From the NCBI GenBank assembly GCA_008501765.1, contig QQUE01000015.1, positions 124,001-188,000 on the forward strand: a stretch of 64,000 nt of DNA, read 5' to 3'. The notes under the pieces were generated by a model, which saw nothing but the letters and a program-made list of their open reading frames with translations, was not told the origin of the DNA and ran no database searches. Below are positions 40,653 through 50,839 of this stretch, one piece after another; position 1 is the stretch's first letter, and the number at the start of each line of letters is the position of its first letter. The stretch is from Calditrichota bacterium (GTDB taxonomy: Bacteria > Zhuqueibacterota > Zhuqueibacteria > Zhuqueibacterales > Geothermadaptataceae). Both the position numbers and the translations under genes were made by a program.

Positions 40653-43600
40653 TTAATACCTGCGCAAATACTGTTGTTCACGAATAATTGCGAGTTTGAG
40701 TTTTTTATTAACATTAAGGTCATCCATTTCAACATGAACAAAATAGATTCCACTGGCAGCAGGAAGCCCGTTTTCATTTAACATATCCCACTGAGCAAAC
40801 TGCGATGGATCGTCTTTTTCAATGGTTCGCACCAAAGTCCCGGCGAGGGAGAAAATCCGTAGCACAGCTCTTTCAGGCAGGTGGTTAAATGTCACGTAGC
40901 GATCAAAATAATCCGTCTCATTGCGGTGCATGCCGTAATATGGATTCGGAAAGACGTTTATTTGCTTAATATCATTCTTCGCTAACTGGCTGCTTGAACT
41001 TGGCTCATAGCCATCTGTTGAAAAAGTAAATGAGTCATTTGCGGTATTTGGTTTTGTGGAGTGGATGCGGATAATCGTTCCGGAAACCGGAGGCAATCCG
41101 TTCTCATCAAAATCACAGACAAGAAGCCGGCCCAATACTTCGCCACCGATGTGGGCGACAAAATCTCCACCTGAGTTTACCGCAGCAGCAAAATCATCGT
41201 AAGTCGATCCCTCTGCCGGGACACGCCAGTAAATCCGGTCAAATGCGGGATAGCCGAATGCGCCATCAACGCCGTGGTCCGGGGTGTAGGCATCGGCTGT
41301 ACCAGCGCCTTCAAACATCCATGGGATGCAGCGATAATCATCGCTGGCATCATCAAAAGTGGCCATGCCGACATTCCACAATTCAAACGGAACAGAGCCG
41401 GTACCGAGGCTTGTGTAACCCCAATATGCCATGCTTCCGGCATCAGAAAAACGGATTTCCCAGTCGAATGGTACGAGAATACTTGGGGTAAACCGCATGG
41501 CACTTTCATCCGCTGAACTCGTGCTGACAAAATAGCGGTCGGAATAACCACCGGCGTTCAAACTATGCCAGACATTATTACCGCCGAACGGAGTACCGTT
41601 GCCATCCCAATCAGCCTCAGCAAGGGGGCCGTTTTCGTTGGCGACTTCAATAATTGCCGGGTCACCGTTGGCCATACGCAGCCAATCTTGCGGGGCACCA
41701 AAAACTTTTACCATGAGACCGTCGGTTATGAGGTAAGTATCATCGCCGGTCTGATTGGTCTGACCGGTTAATTTCACTTCATTCGTTGTTGTATTTGTGA
41801 GATCCCACACATCTTGTGTTTCATATTCAGGATGTTCCGGGTCATGTAAATCGACAGAAACGGTATCGATGCGGAAGGTCACAGAGTAATTGTCGCCAGT
41901 GACTTTCGTCGGATCAACCACGATCACCTGAACATCGCCATCGCTGATGCCATTATGCACAATCCCTGTGAGCGTATCGCCCATGGCCGTGTGCAAGCGT
42001 TCGCCCGGTTTTTCTGTTTGCGGAACGACAACAACGACAGCCATCGTGCTTTCAAGAGTTTTCAAGACAGCATCGGGATCGGGATTGCTGCTGTAGGCTG
42101 AGATACCAAAATAATAAGGTGTGCCGTTGGCCAATGGCGCCTCACGAAATGCATCTCTGGTTATGCGCAGTGAGTGGCGGATGCCAGAATTACTGCCGAA
42201 TTGAACAGGCAACTGCAAAACCAGGCCGGATACAGCATCAAAATCGTCCTGCGAAACAACGGTTACTTCATCGATGATGTCGTAAGTCGCCAGTCTGATT
42301 CCCTGGCTTTTTCCTGCGCCACTGGAGGGCAATTGAAAAACATTATAGCCCTGAAAAGTATGGCCTTTTTTCGCAAAACTTTCCACCGCAGCAACGAGGG
42401 CAGGATCGCTGCCCCACTCGAGCAAAATTTCATTGCCAAACTCAGTCGCGTTGAGTGGTGGCGTCGGTGGCGGTGAAGGCAGTTCGAAGAGATTATCAAA
42501 TGCATCTTGCGCTGTTTTATCAAAAAACTTGAGCACTGCCACGCTTGAAAGGCGGTCTGAACCCAGAGCCGCCAAAGCAGCCACAACCAATTCGGAAGTA
42601 TCACCGAGAGCCATGGTGAAAGGACCAGCTACCTGTCCCATGCGGCGGTCGCCCTGGTTAGCGTCAATATCGCCGGTTCCAGCAACAGGATCGCCGGCAA
42701 CGCGAAAACGCGTTACATTTCCTTCGTTATTAACCCAGGGAGTCGGTGGCGTTTCCGGGCGTGGCTTGAAACCACGCAGCAGATTCCAGAATTGCAACGT
42801 TCCCTGGTAGGGGCCGTTGTTCGTCGGATCGGAATCCGTCTGGCCGGAAGCAAAAAAGAAAAATGTCGACATTGGCAAGTTTCTGAAGCCGGGAACTTCT
42901 TTCAGGCCGATAATCGCCGTTGCATTTTCATCGGGCACAGCCGGGCCGGCAAAAAAGTCAAATCCGGAAGCGGCTGGCGCCAAACCATTGGGAGCAAATT
43001 GCGCATCACTGGCGACGGCGTTGTAAACAAAGCCGAGATCCAAAGTTGTGTCGCAACCAACGAAGTCATCACCCCCGGAGCCGAGGTCAGGATCTGCCCA
43101 CTGGCAAAAGTACATGCTGTCAATTGTTGCGTTGGCTGGCGTATCCGCACGGCCTTTATAAATTACGCGGAATTGTTTAAATATAACATTTCCAAGGGCA
43201 TCGGCACGGCGGTAGGCCCACATAGTGAGCTGCTGTTCCATGCCAATTGGTGGTGAACCATAAAGGCCGGCGACGGCTGTTTCGTTTAAATCATTGGAAA
43301 CAGACCACGCAACCTGATCGCCATTGGCATAACCCGGTTCATCCCCATCAGGAAAGAGAATTGGCAATCCGTTGGCATCAAATTGTGGATTGTATTCGCC
43401 ATCTCCATCCGCATCATAAAATGGAGCGCCTTTATGTGTTGGCCAGTCCACCCAGTCTTCGCGATAACGATCGCGAATCGTTTGAATTTGGCCGGCAGTA
43501 ACTGCCGTGGGCTGAATAATAAAATTCTCCGCCGCATCCAAAACAAGGTCTGCATTAAGTGCTGAAGCAAAATCACGCCGGATGCGCCAGATGCGGTCGA

Positions 43601-44027
43601 CATTTTGCACATCACTGCGGTCTTCGGCTACACCTTTGCTAAGAATTGCTCCAGGTACAGTACCATTGGAAAAAGCCTGGCCACCAACCCGGACTGCCGG
43701 TTCGATGCCGTCATTGACGATACCACCCCAAATAATACCATCCGTAAACATGACCCAGGTAAGTGGGTTGTTGCCGCGGGGAAAATACATCCCGCCGGTA
43801 CTGCCACCTAACGGGTAAGCTGAGGTATTTCCAGCCGCATACGCCCACATGGCCACGGCACCGATATTCACCAGCGTCTGGTTGACCGTGTTGTCAGATT
43901 GTGCGATGGCGGAGCCGGACCGTGCTTTGGCCAGACGTGATCCGCCTTCTTCTGCCTGCACCGACGAACTCAGCGTCAGCAACAGAAGACTGAGGACAAT
44001 TGAAGTTATTTTTTTTATTTTTCGCAT
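40653..44027 (-). CDS. Large secreted protein, member 3 of the unrecognised family
   Basis: 1124 residues; signal peptide MRKIKKITSIVLSLLLLTLS ending at VQAEE. Family core (~50-450): VMFTDGIIWGG, IVNDGIEPAVRVGG, RIWRIRRDF, PFYDADGDGEYNPQFD, DEPGYANGDQVAW, GSPPIGMEQQ, VIFKQFRVIYKG. Residues ~525-1010 hold fibronectin/Ig-like beta regions. The end (~1020-1124) is a FlgD-Ig/T9SS type A-like tail (QINVFPNPYYG, LPAASGIYFVHV). It is the best-preserved member of the family by context: TonB receptor upstream, PorV-like gene downstream, gaps of ~160 and ~100 bases. Likely exported by T9SS; activity unknown. Confidence 0.82.
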   Translation of the reverse strand: MRKIKKITSIVLSLLLLTLSSSVQAEEGGSRLAKARSGSAIAQSDNTVNQTLVNIGAVAMWAYAAGNTSAYPLGGSTGGMYFPRGNNPLTWVMFTDGIIWGGIVNDGIEPAVRVGGQAFSNGTVPGAILSKGVAEDRSDVQNVDRIWRIRRDFASALNADLVLDAAENFIIQPTAVTAGQIQTIRDRYREDWVDWPTHKGAPFYDADGDGEYNPQFDANGLPILFPDGDEPGYANGDQVAWSVSNDLNETAVAGLYGSPPIGMEQQLTMWAYRRADALGNVIFKQFRVIYKGRADTPANATIDSMYFCQWADPDLGSGGDDFVGCDTTLDLGFVYNAVASDAQFAPNGLAPAASGFDFFAGPAVPDENATAIIGLKEVPGFRNLPMSTFFFFASGQTDSDPTNNGPYQGTLQFWNLLRGFKPRPETPPTPWVNNEGNVTRFRVAGDPVAGTGDIDANQGDRRMGQVAGPFTMALGDTSELVVAALAALGSDRLSSVAVLKFFDKTAQDAFDNLFELPSPPPTPPLNATEFGNEILLEWGSDPALVAAVESFAKKGHTFQGYNVFQLPSSGAGKSQGIRLATYDIIDEVTVVSQDDFDAVSGLVLQLPVQFGSNSGIRHSLRITRDAFREAPLANGTPYYFGISAYSSNPDPDAVLKTLESTMAVVVVVPQTEKPGERLHTAMGDTLTGIVHNGISDGDVQVIVVDPTKVTGDNYSVTFRIDTVSVDLHDPEHPEYETQDVWDLTNTTTNEVKLTGQTNQTGDDTYLITDGLMVKVFGAPQDWLRMANGDPAIIEVANENGPLAEADWDGNGTPFGGNNVWHSLNAGGYSDRYFVSTSSADESAMRFTPSILVPFDWEIRFSDAGSMAYWGYTSLGTGSVPFELWNVGMATFDDASDDYRCIPWMFEGAGTADAYTPDHGVDGAFGYPAFDRIYWRVPAEGSTYDDFAAAVNSGGDFVAHIGGEVLGRLLVCDFDENGLPPVSGTIIRIHSTKPNTANDSFTFSTDGYEPSSSSQLAKNDIKQINVFPNPYYGMHRNETDYFDRYVTFNHLPERAVLRIFSLAGTLVRTIEKDDPSQFAQWDMLNENGLPAASGIYFVHVEMDDLNVNKKLKLAIIREQQYLRRY

Positions 44028-44188
44028 ATTATTCTCCGTAGACTAAAAGCTTGAATGAATACGTGTTATACCTTTTCTTTCAATCTTCCCGCAGCCCCTT
44101 TCGTGAAAAAGGGGCTTGCAGGGAAAATTTTAAGAGGAGGTTCAAAGACAGCTTAAGTCAAGTTCAAAACCCATTTAATGGGATAAAT

Positions 44189-47100
44189 TTATAATCCAAA
44201 ACGCATACCAAAACGAAGCTGACGTGGTGCGCCAAAGAGCAATAATCCGTAATTATTTTCATAATTCACCCCGTTGCCATTCAGATTGATCGCATTGTGC
44301 ATGGCGATATATGCATCCCCGCCGTGAGCCGCAATTACGGATTGACTTATTTCCGGGGTGGCGACGAAGCCGTCATCCCAGGCATTGCCGGTGCGTTCAT
44401 AAACATTAATTACATTGCGGCGATTCGTCAGGTTCTGAGCGTAGAAGTAAAAATTGACATCCAGGCTGCCGAAGTGGACAGATTTATCGAGCCGTAAATC
44501 GAGCTGATAATTCCATGGTGTCACGGACGCGTTGATAGCCTCAACCGGAATTCTGGAACGTGAATCCGTAATAACTCCGGCTGTTGCCGCCGCTTGCTGA
44601 CCAAAAGCGCCGCGAGCCCGCGTGTACGGGTGGCCGCTATTGAAAGTCATCAGCAGGTTCGCACCCAATTCTTCCAATAGCTGATTGCCTTCGCCTTTTG
44701 CGAAACGGTAGTCGATATTAACAGAGCCGCGGTGCCGCTGATTAAAATTCAGTGGTTGAACCACGGAAGGCGTTGAGTTGTTGGCAGAAGTTCCGGCAAT
44801 CGCGGAAAATGGCGTCGAGCCGGTGCCGAGAGCGGTGGAAAATGTGTAATTCATTTGGCCGGCAAAGCGATTCGTCCGGCGCAACGTTACCGCTAACTCG
44901 ACACCTTTTGTGGTGGCAAAATCACCATTTTGCAGCACATTGTAGCTCGCAGCCCGTGATGCAAAATCAACGAGCACACGACCTGGCTGAATCTGATCGT
45001 TTACTTCTTTATAAAATGTGGTAATATCAAAAGAAGCATTGTCAGCGAACTGGTGATTAAAGCCAATTTCGTACTGGGTTGTTTTTTCAGGGTCTAATCC
45101 GAATCCCACAGGTCGGCTGAAAAAATTTCCGCCATTAAAAAGGGCCTGATAAAATGCCTGGCCGGTGTAAATATCATTAAGCCGCGGCGCCTGCACAAAT
45201 TTTCCATATTGCACATGAAAAACTGTGTTATCCGTCGCCGGAAAGGCCAGCCCGACACGTGGACTCACAGTGACATCCGGGTCCATCAATACCAGCGCAT
45301 CTTCTTCGATAAATCCCGTCTCGGCATTCCACGGTGGGTTTAGCGGATCTTCGAAATGAAAATCATCATTGTCAATATAATCCAGCCGTAACCCGGCATT
45401 AATGACCAAATCCGAAATTTCGAATTTATCCTGCAAATATGCGGCATAATATTTCGGTGACCGTGGCCCGTTTACACCTTCGTCGTCGAGTTCATTGCCG
45501 AAGACATCGTAGCCGTAAGTCGGATACCAGCCCGCGCCGAACATGACCTGCGACAGTGCTTCTTCGTCACCAGCAACAGCTTCTCTGAATTGATCCGGAT
45601 TGTTGACCATACCTGTAAAAATGTTTCTTTCAAGCGTATGGAATTCCCGTGTTTTCCAGAGTTCAAAACTACCACCGGCCTTAATTTCATGCTGCTTCCA
45701 CTGTGTCGTGAAGTTCGCGGAACCGCTGATATAATTTTGCCGGCCCTTCACGAAATTTTGTGGGGTACCCGGAACTGTCATTCCAAAACCGGCGATAACC
45801 ATTGGATTTCCGGCCAACGGCGTTGCCCAGTTCGTTAAAGTCACACCGGCATCTGAGTTGGAAAGGCTGTCCCAATAAGTATAAAAATTATCACCCAGCA
45901 GCGGATCATAACTTTTGCGACGGCTATCAAATGCATTGATATTTAACTCATAAAAAGTCGTCGGATTGACCAGGTGCGTCACTTTCATATTAACAAGCGC
46001 CGTGCTGCGGTCCGTTAACCCGACACGGTCGAGATTGCTCAATCGGGCAAATAAATTTGGGGACTGTAATTGATTGTGCTGGCCGGTGATATCCTGCTGG
46101 CGCTGCCAGGAAACAGCCGTACCGAGTCGAATTGTAAAAGGATTGGCATCATAAACCAGAGTGCCGTTTCCTGTCCAGCGTTCCGACATGGTCTGCGGGA
46201 TATTGCCATCAGGAGAGTGAATGCCGTCCGGTACGAGTTCGTTAAAAACCTCTGTCACCATCGGGAAGTTGTTTTCATCCACATACGTGTCCGCATGGTA
46301 AAAATCAAAGCCATTCCAAAATCGGACAATCCTGTCGCGCTGGAATTGATTATCGCCGGCCATAAAAAATTTAAGCTTGTTATTAAATCCCGGCACCGGG
46401 CCGGAAGCCGTGAGCGTGTAATTGCTGTATCCGTAGGAAAAGGTATTGAGAAATTGCTCGCCCTGATCGGCAAAATTGTCGGTTTCTGCCTGAAAACTGA
46501 ATTGATATTTATCAGAACCGGCCTTAAGCGAACGGCTAACAATCCCTGCATTGGCGCCGCCAAATTCAGCATTAAAGCCACCAGCTTGCACCTGAAATTC
46601 TTCCAAAGCTTCAGGAATAATAGCTGCGAGATCGTTGCCATAAACAGGATCCCGGGTATTGGCGCCTTCCAGTGAATAACCGACCTCGTCGGCACGGCCA
46701 CCCCGGATATAAAGCTGGCCATCCTGGGCAACAACGCCGGGTTGCAGCGCGACGATGGCAGCCACACCGCGCACAGGCACGTTTTTCATTTCTTCATAGC
46801 TTTGAATACGCACAGCGTTGGTTGCGTTTTTATTGACCAACGGCCGTTCCGCGACAATCGAAATTGCTTCAACAGCCAGGGCCTCAACCGGGAGATCAAA
46901 AGTAAGTGTGGTTGTCAGCCCGCTATTAATCCGTACTTCTGTTATTTCAACAGCACGGTAGCCGATAAATTCAGCCTTTAATGTATAAGTGCCGACGGGC
47001 ACGTTTAAAATCACGAAATTTCCATTCACATCAGCGGCACCACCCAGCGTCGTTCCCGGGATGGTCACATTGGCACCCGGTAGCGGGTCACCGCTTTCGC

Positions 47101-47200
47101 TGTCGAGAACTGTTCCGCTGATTTTACCTACTGTGGCGCCAAAAACAAGGGCCGGAAAAAGCAAAACCAACAGAAGCAGCACGATCATTTTTTTTTGCAT
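44189..47200 (-). CDS. TonB-dependent receptor with carboxypeptidase-regulatory domain
   Basis: About 1003 residues from ATG 47200, which has GGAGGAAATTCC directly upstream; the longer frame adds nine residues before the signal peptide MQKKMIVLLLLVLLFPALVF. A carboxypeptidase-regulatory/DUF4480-like domain (~25-110: ISGTVLDSESGDPLPGANV, DVNGNFVILNVPVGTY), a plug (VPVRGVAAIVALQPGVV, LYIRGGRADEVGYSLEG) and a 22-strand barrel ending LRFGMRFGL follow. It lacks an STN domain, so it is not a sigma-signalling type. It imports or passes a large substrate through the outer membrane; co-transcription with a T9SS protein and PorV suggests a dedicated surface system. Confidence 0.9.
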   Translation of the reverse strand: MQKKMIVLLLLVLLFPALVFGATVGKISGTVLDSESGDPLPGANVTIPGTTLGGAADVNGNFVILNVPVGTYTLKAEFIGYRAVEITEVRINSGLTTTLTFDLPVEALAVEAISIVAERPLVNKNATNAVRIQSYEEMKNVPVRGVAAIVALQPGVVAQDGQLYIRGGRADEVGYSLEGANTRDPVYGNDLAAIIPEALEEFQVQAGGFNAEFGGANAGIVSRSLKAGSDKYQFSFQAETDNFADQGEQFLNTFSYGYSNYTLTASGPVPGFNNKLKFFMAGDNQFQRDRIVRFWNGFDFYHADTYVDENNFPMVTEVFNELVPDGIHSPDGNIPQTMSERWTGNGTLVYDANPFTIRLGTAVSWQRQQDITGQHNQLQSPNLFARLSNLDRVGLTDRSTALVNMKVTHLVNPTTFYELNINAFDSRRKSYDPLLGDNFYTYWDSLSNSDAGVTLTNWATPLAGNPMVIAGFGMTVPGTPQNFVKGRQNYISGSANFTTQWKQHEIKAGGSFELWKTREFHTLERNIFTGMVNNPDQFREAVAGDEEALSQVMFGAGWYPTYGYDVFGNELDDEGVNGPRSPKYYAAYLQDKFEISDLVINAGLRLDYIDNDDFHFEDPLNPPWNAETGFIEEDALVLMDPDVTVSPRVGLAFPATDNTVFHVQYGKFVQAPRLNDIYTGQAFYQALFNGGNFFSRPVGFGLDPEKTTQYEIGFNHQFADNASFDITTFYKEVNDQIQPGRVLVDFASRAASYNVLQNGDFATTKGVELAVTLRRTNRFAGQMNYTFSTALGTGSTPFSAIAGTSANNSTPSVVQPLNFNQRHRGSVNIDYRFAKGEGNQLLEELGANLLMTFNSGHPYTRARGAFGQQAAATAGVITDSRSRIPVEAINASVTPWNYQLDLRLDKSVHFGSLDVNFYFYAQNLTNRRNVINVYERTGNAWDDGFVATPEISQSVIAAHGGDAYIAMHNAINLNGNGVNYENNYGLLLFGAPRQLRFGMRFGL

Positions 47201-47312
47201 GGAATTTCCTCCATTTTGAATAAGCACGAGAGAAATTCTTGTTTATTAAATTGTTAGTAGCAATCATTCAGCTGATTATTTGCGATCAACGAGCGCTGCT
47301 TGCTAACTCCGA

Positions 47313-48071
47313 TTAATTGTCCTTCAAATTTACGATCAATGCGGAACCATCTGCCTGTTGCAGCACGAGCGTGGATTGTCGCATCGAATTCACCTCAATG
47401 GCTGACGTTGCCAAAACCGAATCAGTACCAGCCAGTAAAAATGACAAATTATAGCTTCCGGTTGCCAGTTCCCGATAGCCGGAAACACCTTTATAAGCCA
47501 AACCGGGAACTGCAAGAGTATCAGCAATTCCCGCAACGATCGGCGCAACACCGTTTATAACGATATCGATATCAGCGCCGCTCATGAAATTGGCAATTCT
47601 GAAATGGCCACCACCGACACTTACAGTTGAATCAAATGCAGCGGTATTTTCATCTCCGGGAATATGCATTGTCTTTTCGATTTCACCAACCGCAACAGGA
47701 TTAAATCGCTGGCGTTCGTCGAGACGCACCATATCGCGCACACCCGAATCCAGTGCAAGCAGCACGTAGGTACCGCGGCGCTCGCTCGGCATAGCAACAG
47801 CCCGGCTGTCGCCATTGGACAAAACCATGGCTCGTGAGCCGGCATCAAATGTGCGGTGGGAAATATTTTCTCCAAAATCGATCGTACCGATGAGCTGGTC
47901 GTCAATCTCGATTGACACTGCTCCCAAATCTGCCTGGGCATTCACAAACCGGAAGTCCGCTTGCATATTGGGAGGTGTCGGGCCTGTTGATGGCACATCG
48001 ACGCAACCGGTAAATCCGATTAGCAGAAGTGCTAGAGCAACAAGCAACAATGGATTGTGCTTAAGCTTCAT
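47313..48071 (-). CDS. DUF4397 lipoprotein
   Basis: 252 residues from ATG 48071, which has GGAGGAGAG upstream; the longer frame adds 20 residues. The lipobox is LLLIGFTGCVDVP. DUF4397 features are ADFRFVNAQADLGAVSIEID, TFDAGSRAMVLS, YVLLALDSG, a second half HFRIANFMSGADIDIVING and YRELATGSYNLSFLLAG. DUF4397 proteins are exported beta-rich proteins of unknown role. It precedes the TonB receptor by ~110 bases in the same operon and may be its surface partner. Confidence 0.82.
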   Translation of the reverse strand: MKLKHNPLLLVALALLLIGFTGCVDVPSTGPTPPNMQADFRFVNAQADLGAVSIEIDDQLIGTIDFGENISHRTFDAGSRAMVLSNGDSRAVAMPSERRGTYVLLALDSGVRDMVRLDERQRFNPVAVGEIEKTMHIPGDENTAAFDSTVSVGGGHFRIANFMSGADIDIVINGVAPIVAGIADTLAVPGLAYKGVSGYRELATGSYNLSFLLAGTDSVLATSAIEVNSMRQSTLVLQQADGSALIVNLKDN

Positions 48072-48152
48072 AGGCTCTCCTCCAAGAGTTTTGAAGTTAG
48101 GATTAATTGATTTTATGCAATTGTTTTGCATTCATTTTTCCCTGCTGAAAAT

Positions 48153-48575
48153 TTATTGAGACTCTTCTTCAAGCAGGTTGGCAACAGGATAATTATTGGA
48201 AGTCCGTACAACATATCCCGAAGGCAATGGTTCGGCGACCGCTGCTAAAAGCTCATCGAGCACCAGTGGTTTATGAAAAACCCGTCGCGCCCCAAATCGA
48301 AATGAATTTTGGATAACTTCATTCGACAGGAGTGCTGTAAAAAGAAAACACTGTAAAAATGGATTTTTGCGCTTGAGCTCACCAATCAATTCCACGCCAT
48401 TAAAATCCGGCAAACAATAATCGGTGAGCACAATATCGATGTCATAAGCGGAAACTGTTTGCATGGCTGTTGTCGCGTTCCGGGCTCCAAAAACGCGATA
48501 GCCTTCATCCACGAAAAGCTCAACAAGCCCATTTAGTGAATTTAGGTCATCTTCAACGATCAATAATTTTCTCAT
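48153..48575 (-). CDS. Single-domain response regulator
   Basis: 140 residues, a CheY-like receiver without output domain. LLIVEDD supplies the acidic pocket, D52 in IVLTDYCLPDFNG is the phosphoacceptor, T82-equivalent is in LFTALLS and the lysine is in FHKPLVLDELL. It is the first gene of the reverse-strand set (then DUF4397, TonB receptor, secreted protein, PorV-like), 82 bases ahead of the lipoprotein. With no DNA-binding part it must act through protein contacts. No cognate kinase is adjacent; the hybrid kinase at 28.9 kb is a distant possibility only. Confidence 0.9.
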   Translation of the reverse strand: MRKLLIVEDDLNSLNGLVELFVDEGYRVFGARNATTAMQTVSAYDIDIVLTDYCLPDFNGVELIGELKRKNPFLQCFLFTALLSNEVIQNSFRFGARRVFHKPLVLDELLAAVAEPLPSGYVVRTSNNYPVANLLEEESQ

Positions 48576-48993
48576 GCGCTACTCCTCAGTTCAGCATGAT
48601 TTCGGTATCACTTTTTAAGCAGATTGTGTTTGGGGAAATGGTGGATTTCTATTTGTGGGATTAAAATGGGGATTTAGGAAAATAAAATCTACTGCATGAA
48701 CTGGGTGTTTATTGGGGAATTCTTGCGGGATATTACATCAGAAACCACCCAAATCAGGTAGGTTTGAGGGTGAGCCATTGAACGGCCGAAATCATGCAAA
48801 TAGATTTAGTTTTTGACAAATCCAAAGTCATTTTCAGATGGCGATTTCAGCCCGGGGCGCAATAGTGTACCATTGGAACCACGAGTTACTATAACGCAAA
48901 AAAGCCCCGAACATGGGGCTTTTTAAAGTTGCTTCAATCAAATGCTGGTGACATATTGCGAGATGACCGGATCTTGTCGTTGTCAGTTTTTTT
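48576..48993. other. Intergenic region with leader of the regulator gene
   Basis: About 420 bases. Besides the terminator at 48899-48924 it probably holds the promoter of the reverse-strand operon starting at 48575. No gene seen. Confidence 0.5.
48899..48924. terminator. Rho-independent terminator of the symporter gene
   Basis: AAAAAGCCCC and GGGGCTTTTT form a 10-bp stem with a 6-base loop. On the reverse strand it follows the symporter stop by 70 bases. The symmetric T/A tracts allow both directions. Confidence 0.85.
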
Positions 48994-50409
48994 CTAAAAA
49001 AGAACGATATCGAAAAACTTGGCCAGGACCGTGTTTATAAATATAAAAAAGATGATAAACGGGCAGAGATAAATGATAAAGCTAATCCATTTGTCGAGAA
49101 TTGAACCGATATAGTTCTCCCGCCCCTGTGCGATTTCCTCTCTCAAATTCTGTGTTTTCCAGCGGAATGCCGCAAACGCAGAAAGTAAAAAGCCACCTAA
49201 TGGCAAACACATCTCAAAAAACACGTCTCCGACAAACGAGAGAAAGTCTTTATCCGAACCACTTGGGTAGGTAATAAAATGCGTGAAAAAATCACTGGCG
49301 CCGTTGGCCAGCATCGAACCGATCGCGATGATAAAAATCACGCCGCCGGTGAGAATAGCCGCCCTTTTCCGCACTATCTTTTTTTCATCGACGACATAAG
49401 ATGTGGGTACTTCCAACAGGGAAATCGTTGAGGTCAATGCCGCAAAGCTGATCAGTAAAAAGAAAAAAGCCGCAAGAAATGAAGCAAAAAAGTAACCGAC
49501 ATCACTGGCCAGGTTCATAAAAACTTTCGGTAAAAATACAAAAATCAATCCCGGCCCTGCCTGAATTGTATCCGCTGTGGTGTTTGGCGCCAGCGTGAAA
49601 ATCGCCGGAATGATGAGCAATCCTGCAAGCAGGGCGATCGAAGAATCGAGCACGGTGACGATAAATCCGGAGGAAATTATATCGTCTTTTTTGCTGACAT
49701 AGCTTCCATAGGTAATCAAAGCGCCCATGCCCAGCGAAAGGGAGAAAAACGCCTGGCTCAAAGCAGAATTGACGACCGGGACTGTAATTTTTGAAAAATC
49801 GGGAATGAGGTAAAATGCCAGTCCTTTGCCCGCATTTTCGAGGGTCATCACATAGATGATCAATGCACCGAGCATTAAAAGAAGCGTTGGCATGAGAAGG
49901 CGTGCCCAGCGCTCAATGCCATTTTTTATCCCACCGACGACAATTCCGATCGTCGCCAGCATAAAAAGGCCTGTGTAGAGCAAATTTTTATAAGGATTTC
50001 CGACAAAGATTCCGAATTCGCCGTCAGTGGCGAGGCGCTGCAATCCGCCACCAGTAACCTCAACGAAATAACCAAACACCCAGCCCGCGATGACGATGTA
50101 AAAGGATAAAATCATGAATCCGCAAAGTACGCCCAATTTCCCGACGAGCGACCACTGTGTTTTGGGAACGAGTTCTTTGAAGGCACCGACAGGATTTTTT
50201 GAGGTTCGCCGGCCAATGGCGATTTCTGTCATCACGACGGGGAAACATACGATAAATGTCAGCAGCAAATAGACAAAAACAAATGCTGCGCCGCCATTTT
50301 TTGCCGTCTGAATCGGAAATCCCCAAATATTTCCCAGGCCGATTGCCGAGCCTGCTGCAGCGAGAATGAATCCGAATTTCGAACTCCATTCACCACGCGC
50401 CTGATTCAT
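48994..50409 (-). CDS. Neurotransmitter:sodium symporter (NSS/SNF family)
   Basis: 471 residues with 11-12 membrane helices. The unwound sodium/substrate-binding part of TM1 is AAAGSAIGLGNIWGFPIQTA and NGGAAFVFVYLLL follows as TM2. SLSLGMGALITYGSYVSK (TM6 region) and SFAALTSTISLLEVPTSY (TM8) complete the family picture. Bacterial NSS proteins such as LeuT, MhsT and TnaT take up amino acids with Na+. The specific amino acid cannot be read. GGGAGGG precedes the ATG. It is a lone gene. Confidence 0.92.
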   Translation of the reverse strand: MNQARGEWSSKFGFILAAAGSAIGLGNIWGFPIQTAKNGGAAFVFVYLLLTFIVCFPVVMTEIAIGRRTSKNPVGAFKELVPKTQWSLVGKLGVLCGFMILSFYIVIAGWVFGYFVEVTGGGLQRLATDGEFGIFVGNPYKNLLYTGLFMLATIGIVVGGIKNGIERWARLLMPTLLLMLGALIIYVMTLENAGKGLAFYLIPDFSKITVPVVNSALSQAFFSLSLGMGALITYGSYVSKKDDIISSGFIVTVLDSSIALLAGLLIIPAIFTLAPNTTADTIQAGPGLIFVFLPKVFMNLASDVGYFFASFLAAFFFLLISFAALTSTISLLEVPTSYVVDEKKIVRKRAAILTGGVIFIIAIGSMLANGASDFFTHFITYPSGSDKDFLSFVGDVFFEMCLPLGGFLLSAFAAFRWKTQNLREEIAQGRENYIGSILDKWISFIIYLCPFIIFFIFINTVLAKFFDIVLF

Positions 50410-50839
50410 AAAAACCCTCCCGATAATAAAATATTATGCTGTGAGCCTGATTTCACAAAGGGTAAATAATAACGATTGCGAAACGTGTTTGCAAGGGATT
50501 TCTGGTCAATATTGGTTGCGGTTGCCGGTTAAATGATTTTCAAAGAAGTCATTTTTTTACTACATGATATTTATTTTTTTATTTAATGTGCCGTGGTTTG
50601 ATTTTAGTTGCTTATATTAAAAACAGCCGTTAATTGCTCTATCATGTAATTTTTCAACAACATCGATTATTATTATGTAATTTTTCTATGGGTAGGTTGA
50701 TTAATGTGCCTAAATACGACGATAGACACATCAAAAGATGAGAGCCACATGGAGAGTGGCTCTCTGGAATAGAGTTTGAGCCTGCAGGCTTATTCCACAA
50801 TTAAATATACGGCAGGTTAGATTATCAATGGAGTGAAGA
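50410..50839. other. Divergent intergenic region
   Basis: About 430 bases between the symporter and the small zinc-ribbon-like gene, read in opposite directions, so both promoters should be here. A hairpin is at 50740-50764. Nothing else was recognised. Confidence 0.5.
50740..50764 (+). promoter_or_regulatory. Leader hairpin upstream of the small gene
   Basis: GAGAGCCAC (50740-50748) pairs perfectly with GTGGCTCTC (50756-50764), loop of seven. No T tract follows. It sits 76 bases before the small gene and may act in its leader RNA. Confidence 0.4.
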
